Source: Treponema sp.
GTDB lineage: Bacteria > Spirochaetota > Spirochaetia > Treponematales > Breznakiellaceae
Length of the DNA: 6,180 nucleotides
NCBI GenBank assembly: GCA_031266695.1
Contig: JAISAK010000146.1
Location: forward strand, 1-6,180
Direction of reading: 5' to 3'
The first letter of the stretch is position 1; each line of letters starts with the position of its first letter. The translations under genes were made by a program, and so were the position numbers. Positions 5,143 to 6,180 of the stretch are shown piece after piece. The notes beneath the pieces were generated by a model. That model saw only the letters and a program-made list of their open reading frames with translations, searched no databases and was not told the DNA's origin.

Positions 5143-6083
5143 ATTTCATCGTTAACATTCTTTCCCTGGGCGTACCCTTCTCGGTTGCCCTGCTCATCGC
5201 AAGCCTCGGTGAAATGATCAACCAGCGCGCCGGCATCTTCAACCTGGGCTGCGAGGGAATTATGGCTATGGGGGCTTTCATCGGCATGCTCGTGCCCTAT
5301 GCCGCCGGACAGGGCGGACAGGTTCCGCAGATTTACAATGTACTGGGCCTTGCGGCCGCTATGGGCGCGGGGGCTCTGCTGGGACTTTTCTTTGCCCTGG
5401 CGGTGGTAAGTTTCCGCAGTCCCCAGGGAATAGCCGGCATCGGCCTCCAGATGTTCGGCGTGGGAACAGCCGGTACCCTGTTCCGCCATTTTGTCGGCGG
5501 CACCCAGAGCATACCCGGCATAGGGTCTCTTCCCATTCCGCTTCTGTCAAAAATTCCGCTGCTCGGCCAGATCTTTTTCAGCCACAATATCCTGGTTTAC
5601 CTTGCTTTCCTTATGGCGCCCTTTACCTGGTACATACTCAACAAAACCCCCTGGGGCCTTGCGGTCCGCGCGGCGGGAACCCATCCCCGCGCGGCGGACT
5701 CCATCGGCATCGGGGTAAACCGTGTCCGCTATCAGGCCCTTGCCGTGGGAGGCGCCCTGGCGGGCCTTGCCGGCGCTTACCTTTCGCTCTGCCAGGCAAA
5801 AATGTTCAGCGACAGCCTTATCGCGGGCCGCGGTTTTATTGCCGTCGCCCTGGTCTATTTCGGCCACTGGAGCCCGCTGCGGATTATGGGCGGCGCCCTG
5901 CTCTTCAGCCTTGCCCAGTCCTTCCAGCTTGCCATTCAGGGCCAGGGGATCAACTTCCCCTACGAGTTCGCGGTTATGTTGCCTTATGTGCTGGTTATCG
6001 CGGTACTGGCGCTCTCGCGGAAGAACAGCCGCATGGGGCCCGCCGCGCTGGGCAAGCCTTTCAACAGGGAGATGCGGGTCTAA
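5139..6083 (+). CDS. ABC importer permease, BPD_transp_2 family (NupQ/YufQ type)
   Basis: This is the second inner-membrane subunit, 314 residues, close to the usual length for NupQ-like proteins. Landmarks are INQRAGIFNLGCEGIMAMGA (27-46), which parallels the NIGAEG motif of the partner, and NKTPWGLAVRAAGTHPRAAD (168-187) followed by SIGIGVNRVRYQALAVGGAL, the coupling loop and next membrane segment. Hydrophobic segments lie near 8-22, 40-56, 68-91, 98-114, 150-166, 198-216, 232-262 and 275-293. The ATG overlaps the previous stop as ATGA (4 bp), with GGAGG 7 nt upstream, so the two permeases should be made together in equal amounts. It is the last gene of the operon. The 97 bp after its stop show no clear terminator hairpin. 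Confidence 0.95.
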   Translation: MNFIVNILSLGVPFSVALLIASLGEMINQRAGIFNLGCEGIMAMGAFIGMLVPYAAGQGGQVPQIYNVLGLAAAMGAGALLGLFFALAVVSFRSPQGIAGIGLQMFGVGTAGTLFRHFVGGTQSIPGIGSLPIPLLSKIPLLGQIFFSHNILVYLAFLMAPFTWYILNKTPWGLAVRAAGTHPRAADSIGIGVNRVRYQALAVGGALAGLAGAYLSLCQAKMFSDSLIAGRGFIAVALVYFGHWSPLRIMGGALLFSLAQSFQLAIQGQGINFPYEFAVMLPYVLVIAVLALSRKNSRMGPAALGKPFNREMRV

Positions 6084-6128
6084 TACCTTGTAAAAGTCTA
6101 AAACACCTGATATTTCTTTAAGATTCAC

Positions 6129-6154
6129 CACGGAGTACGCGGAGTTACACGGAG
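6129..6154. repeat. CACGGAG-type degenerate direct repeat (three units)
   Basis: CACGGAG (6129-6135), CGCGGAG (6138-6144) and CACGGAG (6148-6154) recur with 9- and 10-bp spacing, preceded by TTCTTTAAGATT. This matches from memory a dispersed intergenic motif of the ACCACGGAG...ACACGGAG form. That motif occurs in many bacterial genomes, often next to genes for small GxxExxY-family proteins. No such gene is visible before the window ends at 6180; it could start just beyond. Confidence 0.5.
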
Positions 6155-6180
6155 GAAGAACCAGATTTATAACAAAAACT

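Overview
The window reads as a bacterial chromosome segment. Its coding regions are moderately GC-rich and its intergenic DNA is AT-rich. The best guess is a Treponema-like spirochaete, possibly of the termite-gut type. This rests on the style of the solute-binding protein's signal sequence (ending FAGGGQQ), the family of transporter present, and a CACGGAG-type repeat at the right edge. It is an inference from pattern memory, not a database match, and confidence is moderate.

Layout, all genes on the + strand. (1) Positions 1-810 hold the C-terminal two thirds of a phenylacetate-CoA ligase (PaaK family); its start lies outside the window. (2) Positions 811-1298 form a non-coding gap of nearly 490 bp that is unusually rich in dyad symmetries. 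It holds a 26-bp operator-like palindrome (840-865), two further hairpins (887-913 and 927-944), a promoter-like pair (948-975), a GC hairpin (1034-1072), and a 94-nt element closed by a perfect 15-bp inverted repeat (1093-1186). After these come a strong sigma70-type promoter (1206-1234) and a terminator-like hairpin with a T-tract just before the ribosome binding site (1260-1281). (3) Positions 1299-6083 hold a complete four-gene ABC importer operon of the BMP/PnrA-NupNOPQ type: periplasmic binding protein, double-domain ATPase, and two BPD_transp_2 permeases. (4) Positions 6084-6180 are a non-coding tail that ends in a CACGGAG-type degenerate direct repeat.

The four transporter genes form one functional unit. 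The exported binding protein captures a ligand, most likely a purine or another nucleoside-like compound by family analogy. It delivers the ligand to the heterodimeric membrane channel made by the two permeases, and the fused tandem ATPase powers uptake. The last three genes are tightly coupled by overlaps of 17 and 4 bp. The ligase is functionally unrelated and is separated from the operon by the structured gap.

The proteins are ordinary members of known families. The part of the window not explained by known families is the structured leader and intergenic region at 840-1298. It could be a cis-regulatory RNA with terminator control over the transporter, or a cluster of palindromic repeat elements of REP or MITE type. 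The sequence alone does not decide between these.
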